Both the position numbers and the translations under genes were made by a program. The notes under the pieces are model-generated. The model saw only the letters and a program-made list of their open reading frames with translations. It was not told the DNA's origin and ran no database searches. From the NCBI GenBank assembly GCA_015179125.1, contig WHVA01000023.1, positions 310,001 to 374,000 on the forward strand: a stretch of DNA of 64,000 nucleotides, given 5' to 3'. Below, one piece after another: positions 47,171 to 59,321 of this stretch. Positions within the stretch are counted from its first letter, which is position 1; each line of letters begins with the position of its first letter. This DNA is from Gautieria morchelliformis (taxonomy: Eukaryota; Basidiomycota; Agaricomycetes; Gomphales; Gomphaceae).

Positions 47171-48201
47171 TGTCATGATCTGTCTATTTCTCTTACCCCG
47201 CTGCCTCTATGTGCCCCCTCGTCACTCCCTAGCATCTTCGCCAGAGTTCGCCTCACCCTCCGACCACTCCTCCTCGACATCCACTCTATTCGCTATTCGC
47301 CCCATTCTCCGAACCGCTATTCTCTGCTCGCACATTTCGCCAGCAGGCACGCCATCAAATACGATCAATACAATTTACCCGGCGTGATGGTTCATCACTA
47401 ACCCTATCATCTTCTTAATCTAACCCCTTTGGGTGTTCATATGGCCAAAGTGTGTTTGTGGGACATCCCTTCCATAGGTCGTGTGGGATCAACCCAGTAG
47501 ACGAAGAGTCCGTGCAGGGTAGCATGTATGTGGGTCCCAAGACATGGTTTCGTACATAAGTGCCTTCACCACCTTTACTCTCCGTCGTTTCATGTTCGCA
47601 CTCTTCCCTCACTCTATTATATGTTTATTCCATCTACTTAGTATCATGACTGCGCACCCCTATCCAACCCTGACTCACGACGGCCTCTTTCCTATTCGCT
47701 GATACCTTACAAGCATTTGATATAAGTAGTTTGCATTCGCATGTACATTCCTCAGTTCAATTATCATACGTCGTCCATCTTGTGCAGACTTGACCTTGCT
47801 GTGATCATCGTCTTGAGCCTTCTCCTGGATATTCCTATCTTCAACCAGAAGAGGACTTAGGCATCACTGGTGAGTTCTCATACTTCATCTTTGTTACCTT
47901 AGCCTTCGAGCTATTTTCTGTGCTGTCGGTGAAGGGCTCCGAAGGGGCACCTTCGCCGGCGAAGGGATTGTCGCTACTTAGACAGCCCTTCTGTGACACC
48001 TTGCAGGTTACATCGTCAAGTGCCACAGGCTATTTCGCTATGACTGGAGATAGGGCAAGCTCCGTTCGGGCAACCCTCTTATCTTGTGAACATTTGTTGG
48101 TTCACCTATTCGCCGAACGGCATACTTATTCGCACAAGTTATCTGGGCATTCGCTGTGTTCACTAATACACAATATTAATGCCTGAAAACAAATCTTGAC
48201 A
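47171..48201 (+). mobile_element. solo LTR (1031 bp) in Ulp1 gene
   Basis: TGTCATGATC...AATCTTGACA with 5-bp duplication GACAT at 47166-47170 and 48202-48206. An internal GATATAAGTAG promoter-like site is at about 47720. It inserted just after the intron acceptor of the exon that carries the catalytic Asp. TGTCA...TGACA ends are typical of fungal Ty3/Gypsy LTRs. Related copies: 51088-53939 (outer), 51791-53636 (inner), 63431-64000. Confidence 0.88.
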
Positions 48202-48496
48202 GACATCTATTTTAACTTTTGACTCAATGGGGACACTCCAGCCTAGAGTTCAGAAAATCCTGGAAGACAACCTTATCTCTGAAGCCTACGACAAAAAAAA
48301 AACATTGCATGTAGGCCTAGTTCACCCTATTTCAACGTCCCTGTGTGTTGTATATATTGTGATCCACTATTTTGTCTACTTAATTTGCATGTAACAGGTT
48401 CCGATTCAGACGAATGGTGACAATTGCGGCATATATTTGATGCTCGCTGCTGAGACTTTCACCTACAACTGGATCCTAAAAAAAGGCCATCAATAA

Positions 48497-51087
48497 TCTT
48501 AAGGTATGCACTGTCAGAACTAAGTGATTATACCTCGGGCTAAACATAGACAGGGCAACACACCAAGCCTGTTTGAAGAGTGGAACACCATATCAGCTGT
48601 GAATGCACGCCATGCGCTTAAATCCAAGATTCTTACTATATCCCAGTCATCTTCCAAAACTACGTAGACCTCAATGTATGAAATATGTGCTTATGATTCC
48701 ACCCGATAGAGAGAAACCTAAGAACAAGTACTTCACAGCAGGCTGCAAGCTTTCTTTCGGGCACTCTGGCATGATACTTGAGAGCATTGATTTTACTGTA
48801 CTGGTTATTAACCTGGTTATTACAGGTATAGTAATATATTATTCTAGCTGTAGGTAGGCCCAGCCCATGGATGTCGTGTGGTTGCCCAGCGCAAGTCCAA
48901 CCCAGCTGGGGGAATATACAGCTACAGGGGAATATGCTGTGCGTGGTATTAGTATATATACATATGTATATATGTGCATGGACCATCCCGCTCGCACGAC
49001 CAGCAAAGTAAATGCAGGGGTTTTACATAAGTGGCGGAGTTCAAATGCAGCTTGCTCCCTGCCACTACCAGCCCTGCTCCACTAGGTGAGTCTTATGCCA
49101 TGATTCAGGGTTCCCGTGTAGCTACCTCATTCTATATGCCCCCTTCCTCATCTAGTTCACCAGGCTTTCCTTCTCTGGGCTCCGCTGCTGTTCTCACTGC
49201 TCTGAGCCGGAATGCCTTGGTCATTTTCTCTTCATCGAGCATTAGTTTTTCCTCTTCTCTACTTCTAACAACTACTTGTCCCGCACGTCCTACTCTCCTT
49301 GTCATAGAAGTCCGTCAGGCAGCACATTGACGCCCACCAGAGCAAGAGCCCCACCGTCTCTATCAAAGAAGCTGCTTGCCGAGAAAACCACCGATGTCGC
49401 GGAGGCAGCCAGCAAATACAGAAGCACTCCAACGCAGGACGTCTCGATCCCAATGATTTCACAATTGGGGGGCTTTGGGACGAGGGCTCGTATGTGACAG
49501 TCCATTTCTAATTAGAAAGATGCGGCTATGATCAATTTCCTAGTACAGGCCATGGTATCAACCCCAGGTCCCCTCACCAGGGTAACTATGCCATCACTGT
49601 GACCGTCACCTGCATAACACACAGATATGCACGCAGACCGGAGGTCGCGCAAGAGTCGTATTCCCCATGCAGAGGAAGGTGCCCCCGCCTGTGTCGACGC
49701 TGCCATGCACACGCACACACATCACACATGCATTCCTTGCCAACTCTCTGGCCCCAACACACAGCCCCCACTTGATGCCAGACCCTTCCTGTTCATAGCG
49801 CCTGCGCCGCTCCTGGCGATCCCCGAGCAGGACAAGTGGAGTCACAGCACACCTGCGCCCATGCAGTTCAGTGTGCAGTTGGGAGCGGCAGCATCATTAA
49901 GTGTGGCAACACCATTTGTGGCGTGTCTGGGGTATTATGCCGAAAATGTACATTATGATTACTATTAATTATGATGGGGTTAGCCACTATTAAGCTTGAC
50001 GGACTGTCCCTAAGTATATCTGATTGATTGCCCAATGTTTTGTTGTGGATATCCCTGCTAGAGTGAGGGGCTTCTCAACCGGCATACTGGTGGAAACTCC
50101 TGTGGCAGTCACAGGTTGACCCCTTAGGCTTTTCATAGGAGAACCTACTACATATGCACATGGAGTTCAAATCCACCGGAAACAAAGCCTTTTGGTAAGT
50201 GGATAATCCATGTCATACTTGTGGTTCCGGACATTTTTCCTTGTTTATCCAGTGGCTTACCCACCGGTGTTCTTCCATGGAGGCTCCCTTGGCGGAGACA
50301 TGGACATGCCAGCGACGCTCACTGGTCATTCCACTGGACACTGGTGTTGTTGAAAGTATTGAAAAACACAATATTAACATATTAATTACAACAAACACGA
50401 GCTCACATCACAACGGACACATCGATAATCCCTCTCTGAGCATACACATTATGGCACTTGTACCCGAGACCGCCGGACCATCATATGCCCACTCGACCTG
50501 ACCCGATCACAGTCCCCGACTCCCCCGACGTCACAAGGACACAGAACACGTGTTACCATGACCTATAACACCCAAGGAACCTTACCCAAGACCACCGAGC
50601 CCATCCCGAATCATGCGCCTTCCATCAGTCACGTGACCCAATCAAGGGACGCAACGCGTCGAGACGACCCTGCCTATACCCAGACTATGCCCCCTATCCA
50701 TCACCAAACATCCGTTTCCTCATCCTGTTTTACACTCCATCTCCAAGCCCAACTTATATAGCGCGCGTTGACACTCCTATTGTTGTCCATGCGCCGCTCA
50801 CCCCATTCCATCAGTCACTTAGCATTGCACCACTAATTCCTTAACCGCCAAGCACCATCAATAACTAATAAATACCTAGCTCCATGTACAATTAACTAGC
50901 AGTGAAATCACACTTCGTCTCACCCCTCACACAGTAGTAGAACTTCCAGTCGACATAATTCATAAGACACACACATTTATTGCGTGTGCAGATATTCCTG
51001 TCAACTTCAAGCCTTACTTGATTTATCTCATAATTGAGAGATTAAATCATATTGTCTTAAATAATATTCCTAGCACTAAACAACAGG
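48497..51087. other. decayed intergenic DNA
   Basis: No firm gene. A minus-strand block at about 49302-49505 encodes a hydrophobic stretch (GVLLYLLAASATSVVFSASS) and adjoining frames to about 49850, perhaps a membrane protein relic. CCACCGG-type repeat sequence lies at about 50040-50345. Confidence 0.35.
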
Positions 51088-51790
51088 TGTCAAGATTGGT
51101 TTTTAGGCGTTAATATCGTGTATTAGTGAACACAGCAAATGCCCGAATAACTTGTGCGAATAAGTATGCCGTTCGGCGAATAGGTGAACCAATAAATGCT
51201 CACAAGATAAGAGGGCTGCCCGAGAGGAGCTCGCCCTATCTACAGTTGTAGTGAAATAGCCCGTGGCACTTGACGATGTAATGCACAAGGTGTCACGGAA
51301 GGGTTATCTAAGTAGCGACAATCCCTTCACCGTCAGCACAGAAAATAGTTCGAAGGCTAAGGTAACGACGATGAAGTATGAGAACTCACCAGTGATGCCT
51401 AAGTCCTCTTCTGGTCAAAGATAGAAATATCCAGGAGAAGGCTCAAGATGATGATCACAGCGAGGTCAATTTTACACAAGATGGACGACATATGATAATT
51501 GAACTGGGGAATATACATGCGAATGTAAACTACTTATATTGAATGCTCGTAAGGTATCAGCGAATAGGAAAGAGGCCATCATGAGTCAGGGTTGGATAGG
51601 GGTGCACAGTCATGATACTAAGTAGATGGAATAAACATACAATAGAGTGAGGGAAGAGTGCGAACATGAAATGACGGAGAGTAAAGGTGGCAAAGGCACT
51701 TGTGTACAAAACCATGTCTTGGGACCCGCATACATGCTGCCCTGCACGGACTCTTCATCTACTGGGTTGATCCCACACGACCTACGGGAG

Positions 51791-53636
51791 TGTCATGACG
51801 TGTTTATTTCCCATACTCAGATGCTCTGTTCTCCCATTTCTCACTCCACCTTCATGTTCGTTCCAATCGCCCTTGCCGTGTTCGGCAACCGATCCTGGCT
51901 GTTCGTGCCATTTACCATAGCCACGCCGTCGAAGCACGGTCGACGTCCTTGGACTGACTTGGCAGTCATCGCTGGGCCTATCACCTCCTCTGCTCAACCC
52001 TCTCTCGATGGTGTTCCTATGATTGGACTGTCATGACTTGTGTATTTCCTGGACCTTGTTATCTCCATTTCCCCTTTCGCCACTCCTCCCCCGTGTTCGC
52101 TCGGCTTCGCCCTCCACTTCAACCACTTCTCCCCTATGTCATCTCCGTTCACCCTTCCTCACATTTCTCTGAACCGCTATTCGCTGCTCGCGCATTTCGC
52201 CAGCAGGCATGCCATCAAATACGATTGATACCATTTACCCGGCATGATGGTTCATCACTAACCCCATCATCTTCTTAATCCAACCCCTTTGGGTGTTCGT
52301 ATGGCCAAAGTGTGTTCGCAGGACGTCCCTTCCGTAGGTCGTGCAGGATCAACCCAGTAGACGAAGAGTCCGTGCAGGGTAGCATGTATGTGGGTCCCAA
52401 GACATGGTTTCGTACATAAGTGCCTTCGCCACCTTTACTCTCCGTCATTTCATGTTCGCACTCTTCCCTCACTCTATTGTATGTTTATTCCATCTACTTA
52501 GTATCATGACTGCACACCCCTATCCAACCCTGACTCACGATGGCCTCTTTCCTATTTGCTGATACCTTACGAGCATTCGATATAAGTAGTTTACATTCGC
52601 GTGTATATTCTCCAGTTCAATTATCATACGTCGTCCATCTTGTGCAAACTTGACCTCGCTGTGATCATCATCTTGAGCCTTCTCCTGGAGATTTCTATCT
52701 TTGACCAGAATAGGATTTAGGCATCACTGGTGAGTTCCCATACTTCATCGTCGTTACCTTAGCCTTCGAACCATTTTCTGTGCTGACGGCGAAGGGCTCC
52801 GAAGGAGCACCTTCGTCGGCGAAGGGATTGTCGCTACTTAGACAACCCTTCCACGGCACCTTGTACGTTACATCGTCAAGTGCCACGGGCTATTTCGCTA
52901 CGACTGTAGATAGGACGAGCTCCGCTCGGGCAGCCCTCTTATCTTGTGAACATTTATTTGTTCACCTATTTGCCGAACGGCATACTTATTCGCACAAGTT
53001 ATTCAGGCATTCGCTGTGTTCACTAATAGGAGGATGTTCACATTGACAACAATGTATATTCTTCTAGGATATATTAGATATCTTTTAAAATATCAACCCT
53101 AACCAAATTCATAATCCATCATTTTGAGCAACTTGTATATTGTGGACATCCTAAATTTTTTTGAAAGTTCTGATATTTTAAAAATATGGTTGTATGTGCT
53201 AAAGCATGGTGTGTATTGATATAACAGAGCAATTTCAGAGAGGATGTGGATGACTAGATATTAAAAATATACATGAAACATGTTTGATGTACAATCACAG
53301 AATATAGAAGCAAGTATGGACAATACCTATACTATATTATTATATATGGTTGAGAGATCTGATTAGAAGGTATGTTTAAAATAATATGCATGTATAGTAC
53401 AAAGATATGTAACTATTGATGTTTAGACAATGGGGTATACACCCTTTCCTGGGGGAGCAGCAGACTGTGAGAAAGAACTTTGGGGCTAGGATTAAGCATG
53501 CCTTACAGGTGCTGGCAACTGCCTCAATTTTGATATATTTTATGAAATATAGATGAGCTAAGCTATATATACATATATATGACATTTATAAACATCCTCC
53601 ATACACAATATTATCACCTAAAAACCAATCTTGACA
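51791..53636 (+). mobile_element. inner solo LTR nested in outer LTR
   Basis: Bounded by the exact 5-bp duplication GGGAG (51786-51790, 53637-53641) inside the outer LTR. It starts TGTCATGACG and ends CTTGACA. About 238 bp of extra sequence precede a second TGTCATGAC start at 52029, after which it matches the 1031-bp LTR. It carries a MITE at 53029-53600. Confidence 0.85.
53029..53600. mobile_element. MITE (572 bp) nested in inner LTR
   Basis: Perfect 10-bp inverted ends GGAGGATGTT / AACATCCTCC with a 3-bp duplication ATA on both sides. The uninterrupted LTR at 48.17 kb (CACTAATACACAATATT) shows the empty site. AT-rich interior without a transposase. Superfamily undecided. Confidence 0.85.
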
Positions 53637-53939
53637 GGGAGGGACGTCCTGCGAACACACTTTGGCCATATGAACACCCAAAGGGGTTGGATTAAGAAGA
53701 TGCTGGGGTTAGTGATGAACCATCACGCTGGGTAAATGGTATCGATCGTATTTGATGGCGTGCCTGCTGGCTAACTGTGTGAGCAGCGAATAGCGGTTCG
53801 GAGAATGGGGCGAACAGCGGATAGAATGGACGTAGAGGAGGAGTGGTCGGAGGGTGAGGCGAACTCTGGCGAAGATGCTAGGGGGTGATGAGGGGGAACA
53901 TAGAGGCAGTGGGGTAAGAGAAATAGACAGGTCATGACA

Positions 53940-54575
53940 ACTGGTCGTTCCACTGGACATGCCAGTGGGTTACCCTACGGATATTCAGGGAGATCTTTCC
54001 CACAGTGGTTGGAAGGAAGATTCAACCTCAGACTAGCTAATGACTCATGTGATGCGTGACGTTCCAATAGTTTGCGGGGCAGTGCTAGACTCGAACCAGT
54101 CTCTATAATTGTTTTATTTTATAGAGAATGGATTGGACAGCTCACTGTTGTCCAGGGTCTATGGCATGAGTCATGTGACTCCAGCCACTCGTGCCCACTG
54201 TCCACACTTTGTCCACGGTCCACTCACAACAAAGCCCACATTGTCCCTTATGTCCTATTGTCCACGCTCCTTCTTAGTATAAATATCCCAGCTTCTCTCC
54301 CCTTTTCTTCACGTCCTTCTCACACACTTCGCGCTCGATAGCCATCAAGGCTTTGAGCTCTGTCTCTTTTTGCAGGTTTCAAGTGACACTGTGGCACTCT
54401 GTAGCAGCACCACTTACTGCTGCACCGTTCCATCCTTCCACCTGCCTACCTCACCGATGGTGGCTCCTACCGATGGGACCCTGCCTTCCAGCTCCCTTAC
54501 CAGGGATAAGCAACCCACATGTACCCCTCTGGATAACACACCCGAGCCAGGGGCCACACCTATCCCCCTTTCCCG
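53940..54575. other. repeat-derived upstream region
   Basis: Includes the shared 20-bp word at 53989-54008 and a TATA-like AGTATAAATATCC at about 54278 before the gag-like frame. It may be part of an unrecognised retroelement LTR. Confidence 0.35.
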
Positions 54576-55130
54576 ATGCCATCTTCCACCGACCAACACA
54601 TCGTATCACTCAAGGCACAACTCTCCTCGCTTCTTTCCATGATGCAACAAGCCCAGCAGGTGGTTCTCCAGGTGACTCAACAGCAGCCGCAGCTGCCTCA
54701 GCAGCAACCACTGCTGCAACCACTGCCGCCACAGCAGCCACTGCCACCTGCGCCACAGCCACCCTCCCAAGAACTGGTCCCACCGGCCGCCCCTCAACAT
54801 AACGTGTTCATTCCGCCAATCTCCCTCAATCCAGCTTCATGTATGTCCCTCGACTGCTCTTTCCCTCACATTGACCCTGCACTGCGGCTGGCTATCACGA
54901 AGCATGAGTTTTGCCCTGGGAACCTCTATAAGCTCAATGCCATGGTCAAAGAGAAACCCACTGCAAAGGGCTTTGAAATCTCAGATGATGGCGCATTTAC
55001 ACAACAAGAGAGAGACGTTTCTCCCAAACATTACCCATCCTTCTGCGCACTCTTTGACCCTGTATGGGATCCTGCTTTGCCGGTCAAATAGGAGAACTTC
55101 CATGTATTTTCGATATAGTGACCTTAAAAT
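54576..55130 (+). pseudogene. gag-like / element ORF fragment, Gln-Pro rich
   Basis: Opens MPSSTDQHIVSLKAQLSSLL, runs through poly-Gln/Pro, then SLDCSFPHIDPALRLAITKH and EFCPGNLYKLNAMVKEKPT. The frame ends at 55091, and a homologous-looking continuation appears one frame away. It resembles the N-terminal protein of a repetitive element; no polymerase follows. Function not assigned. Confidence 0.4.
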
Positions 55131-55699
55131 ATAGCATACAGGTATTGCTATCATTGGGGATGAACTATTTAAACTTCCTCTAATTTCCTACCATTTTTTC
55201 GCCATTTTTAACGAAGTCTTTGGCTCAAAACACTTCTATTCTGTTGCAGCAGAGTTATGAATCCACATGTATCCACAACTCTGCTTATTCAAACTCCGAC
55301 GCGCGCGAGCCCGAACTCGAGCCTGTGGACACTTACGCACCCACAAACTCTGGCCAACCTACCGGTTCGGACTCAGCACTCTGGAAATAGCAATTTATTC
55401 CCAAGCCTCCACAACACAGTTTGTGCAATACAAACTCAGCCCAACCTATGCTACCATAGCAACAAGGCTATGCTAGGCTGTGCTGTGCCATGACTACACT
55501 CCTAAAATAGAATTAGGGTCATGACTCACTGCCAAGCTGGAGTATTATTGGTCCAAAGTCTTGTTACTAGGGAAATGATTCCTGCATGACTCAGAGCCTG
55601 GCTTGGCACGTGACTCATGCTCGGACTCTGGCGTATCATTGGCTGAGGGGCCTCTTACCAATGAAAGGCTGTGTTGAGCTAATCCTCTTTATGAATAAG
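55131..55699. other. intergenic, no supportable gene
   Basis: AT-rich sequence with repeated GACTCA/GTGACTCATG words. No gene recognised. Confidence 0.4.
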
Positions 55700-58600
55700 G
55701 GTGTATCTTATTCTGGCCACCAGTATCCTACTTAGGTCCTTAACTCCAACACAGTATATCCATGTCAAGGGCATCATGGATGACCCTATTGAAATGTGGA
55801 AAAGGGTAAAAACTGCACACCAATCACCTGCAGTGGTGCTATCCACAGCCCAAAGGAAAAGGAGCAACATCGCAACATCACTGTATGCAAGAAGTGAGGT
55901 CACCCAGTGTATCAGTGCTGGATCGCCCATCCTGACCTCAAACCTGCATGAAACGGTGATATCACAGAGGAGCTTGATAGAAATGCAAGTTTGTGGTCTT
56001 CATCCCCACTATTTTCCAGCAGCGATGCTGATCTGAGTTGGACCATGGACATGGGGCCACTAGTCACATGACCCCTCACCCTCATTTGCTATGAAACTAC
56101 GAGCACTATCAAGTACCCATTCAATTGTCAATGAATGAAGTAGTGTACTCAATGGGGAGAGGGCCAGTCTTATTTTCTCCCATCATTGATGGAAGAGCGG
56201 TGCAGAACCTCATTCTCTCCCAAGTTCTTCATGTACCTACACTCCAAAACAACTTACTCCTGACTTACTCCTGGTCCTCTGCCTTACCATGCACCACAAC
56301 TTCATGGTCTGCATTGTTAGAGACTACATTCCATTCACCCAAGATATCAAACTGCATTTCTGTGCCACTGTATGAAATGGAACAGACTTCTTGACAGGTA
56401 ACACAATCCCAAACCTAGAATTTGCACTCGCCACTTTTTCACCCATCATATATCAACCATTGTTGCACAAGCGACTCATGCACATCAGACAAGCTCACCT
56501 GGATAAACTTCTAGAAAGTGGTATGGTTGATGGAATACGCATCAACTCAAATGTGGTCTTTCCTCCAACTTGTGAACCATGTATCTCTGCAAAGCAGCAC
56601 CACAACACCTTTCCAAAAGGGAGCTATAGTCATGCAGGAAATCCACTCGACCTCATTGTCTCTGATGTACATGGGCCTCCCAGTTCACATGGCATCTGGA
56701 TATCATTACTGGATCACTTGTTACATATCATGAATCCCGGAAGTGGGAACTACAACGGACAGTGGCTTCAACTTATGTGTTCCACCCCCAATGAACTATC
56801 ATCCTAGATATTTCAGATCAGAAGTCAGAAGTCAGAAGGTAAGTATCAAAGCAAGTCAAAGGTCAGAAACTAAGTCGGAAGGTGGAGAGACAGAGGCCCT
56901 GCAATACTCGCTGTGCTAAGAACAGGAGATAGAGCAAAGTCCGCCAAATCATGAAGATTCAGGCCCTAGAATTCCCTCTATAATAAGCTGGATACTGCCA
57001 GTGAAAGTGAAATCTCACCAGATACCATTGAATTAGTACTGAACACAACAATAAAGGACTATCCCATCCCCAGGACATTTTCAGAAGCAATGCGATGTTC
57101 TAACACACTATTATGGAAAGATTCAACAGATGCAGAGATCCAAGCTCTTCTAGACAATGGGACATTGGAACCAGTAAGACTACCACCTGGTGAGAAAGCT
57201 ATCGGCTCCCAGTGGGTGTTCTGAATTAAGGTACACTCGGACAGATCCCTAGACAAATACAAGAGCCATCTAGTAGCAAAAGGATATAATCAGCAACCAG
57301 GAATCAACTACGATGATATATTCACCCCTACCACATGTTGGGCAGCCTTGCATGCAATATTAGCCCAGGGTGCACTTCAAGGAGTGTATATCAAATCCAT
57401 AGATATATAGAAACACTTACCTGAATGGAATCTTGGACAACAATGCAAAGGTATACATGCAACAACCAGAAGGCTATCATCAAGGGGGACAGACTGGGTG
57501 TGCAAGTTGAAAAGAGAACTACAGATTAAAACAGAGTGGGAGATTATGGTACAAGTGATTGGGAACAGCCCTAGAGGGCATAGGATTCAAATGCCTCCAA
57601 TCTGACCTGAGCATTTATATCTGGATGAATGACATGACCAGGGTCGTCATCCCTGTTTTCGTTGGTGACCTCACTCTAGTGTTGGACTCGAAACATGAAT
57701 TGGACCGGGCGAAAGATGAGCTAGGCAAAATCTTCAAATTAAAGGATCTGAAAGGATCTGGGACCAACGACATCATTACTGAGTGTGGAAGTGAAATATG
57801 AACACTCACAAAAAAAACAATGAGGCTATCGCAAAAGCAGTACATTCAGGAGCTCTTGGAGCGTCAGATTGCCGACCCATATTCACGCCTATGACCCCGG
57901 GTCTGAACCTAAGCTCAAACATGGGGCCATCAACCCCAGAAGAAATAGAAGAGATGCAGAACATACCTTATTTGAATGCGGTCGGGGCGCTGAATTATCT
58001 AGCGATCGTGACACGCCCCGATATCGCATATGCTGTCGGCCACCTTGCACGATTCAACTCAAACCCAGGACAGGCGCATTGGGCGGCAGTGAAACACCTT
58101 CTGCGCTACCTACAGGGGACTATTGATTTAGCCCTCACCTTTGCACCTGATCATTCCGCCGAGTCGTTCCAAACGTGGACGGAAGCCGACCATGGAAAGA
58201 ACCCTGACAACGGCCGATCGACCTCCGGATTCCTTATTAAGGTCGGGACCGGAGCTATTAGCAACTACAGAACATGGTTACTATGTCCACGACGGAAGCC
58301 GAGTTTATGGCCTCAGTTTTTGCAGGAACGGATATTGTATGGGTACAGAACCTTTTTAGTGAGCTCGGCTCAAACCTGGAGGAACCATCTCACCCTCTCT
58401 GTCGCTAAAAACCCGGAGCATCACGATGAAGCACCCAGATCTTAGATACTTCTGGCTGAGAGAGAAGGTCGTTCAGAAGGTTATCCAGATCGGATACGTA
58501 CCTACGAAACAGCATGCCGGCGGACCTACTGACGAAGGCACTGCCCCGCGAACTAATGGAACGTCACCCCCCGCGAACTAATGGAACGTCACTCGCGTCG
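55700..58600 (+). mobile_element. Copia-4 relic (heavily decayed)
   Basis: Fragments in Copia order: gag end (EMWKRVKTAHQSPAVVLST), GAG-pre-integrase (LLHKRLMHIRQAHLDKLLES), integrase start (NPLDLIVSDVHGP), then RT (NGTLEPVRLPPGEKAIGSQW, HLVAKGYNQQPGINYDDIF, VFVGDLTLVLDS) and RNase H region (RPDIAYAVGHLARFNSNPGQ). Many stops. The part after about 57.84 kb is more GC-rich and much less damaged than the part before, so two relics may be joined. A 25-27 bp tandem duplication (CGCGAACTAATGGAACGTCA) lies at about 58536-58590. Confidence 0.8.
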
Positions 58601-59321
58601 CATCACGTGACGCAGTCATTAGCTAGTCTGAGTTGAATTCTTCCTTCGAACTCAGGTACGTAGTACTAGATACGCACCAGACTAATAAGAATCTCACCTG
58701 TTCTTCCTCCGAACTCAGTTACTGCTCAACAAAACAACTGTATATTCACCTAATACAAAGGTCTGCAATGTACAGGTGAGTTGGAGGAACATACAATATA
58801 ACTAACGAGTATCTCACCTCAGTGTTTGAACGCGCAAGCGTAAGTCAAACGACCGAGGGAAATGGCCTCACACTCGACGAGATGGTGGAACTCTCTGGAC
58901 TCACGCCGAAGGAGTTCCACACTCTGTATCCCTCGTGGGTAGTAGAATGGTGAGCATCCTGTGCCTGCATTGCACCGCGTGGGCATTGACACCCGCGCCC
59001 CAGTCGAAGCTAGTGTAGCCGTCAGCGGACCGTCACCTTACAGGTTACGTGCCCATCCCTACTAGGTGGCTGAGATGTTGCACGCAAAGGCTCTATCGGG
59101 TCGAGTGCCAAGAGCCGCATACCGGACCCCCACCTACTACCTCCAATTCTTACTACCTCCTCGTAGGGAGTTCGTTCCCCTGACCAATAATCCAGATCAC
59201 ATTGCGCTACGGTTCTGAAATTAACTCCTTCTGAACATGATGAAGAAGGTTACTTCAGGATCCAGCCTCCATATAATGTGCAGAGTTCAGACGAGTCCTC
59301 AACCCACTGCAAATCCGGGAA

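Larger units (their letters stand above)
43461..48496 (+). pseudogene. Ulp1/SENP-type (C48) cysteine protease gene, multi-exon, interrupted
   Basis: Removes SUMO-like modifiers in intact members; here probably a relic, possibly of transposon origin. The N-terminal part starts MENHTAQLPKSTMKTPKPKG. Later blocks are KKWPSLGHYESDWQVLAILK, EGVYVDHDGYFFDAEGTLLE and KLDPEDAYWKWVQYRALIET. The C-terminal catalytic region is recognisable exon by exon: LEPGGWLNDTIIELGLRFLE (46.64 kb), WTSKYDLFTRGYIIIPINT, catalytic His in HHWFLAVICFP (47031), catalytic Asp in LTFDSMGT (48221), and Gln/Cys in PIQTNGDNCGIYLM (Cys 48425-48427). There is a stop at 43736-43738, a shift near 43960, and two LTR insertions inside. 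Confidence 0.75.
51088..53939 (-). mobile_element. outer solo LTR, interrupted by a second LTR
   Basis: Left part 51088-51790 (TGTCAAGATTGG..., the LTR 3' end read on plus) and right part 53637-53939 (...GGTCATGACA) together make ~1.0 kb, matching the 1031-bp LTR at 47171 in inverted orientation. Flanking ACAGG and ACTGG may be a target duplication with one change. Confidence 0.85.

Noticed and set aside
54080..54110. tRNA gene on minus strand suggested by a GGTTCGAGTC B-box
   Set aside because: Only four of five T-stem pairs form and no matching acceptor stem or A-box lies upstream.
58620..58820. 3' LTR of Copia-4 starting TGAGTTGAATTC
   Set aside because: No purine tract and no matching 5' LTR; sequence from 58648 on belongs to the inverted duplication.
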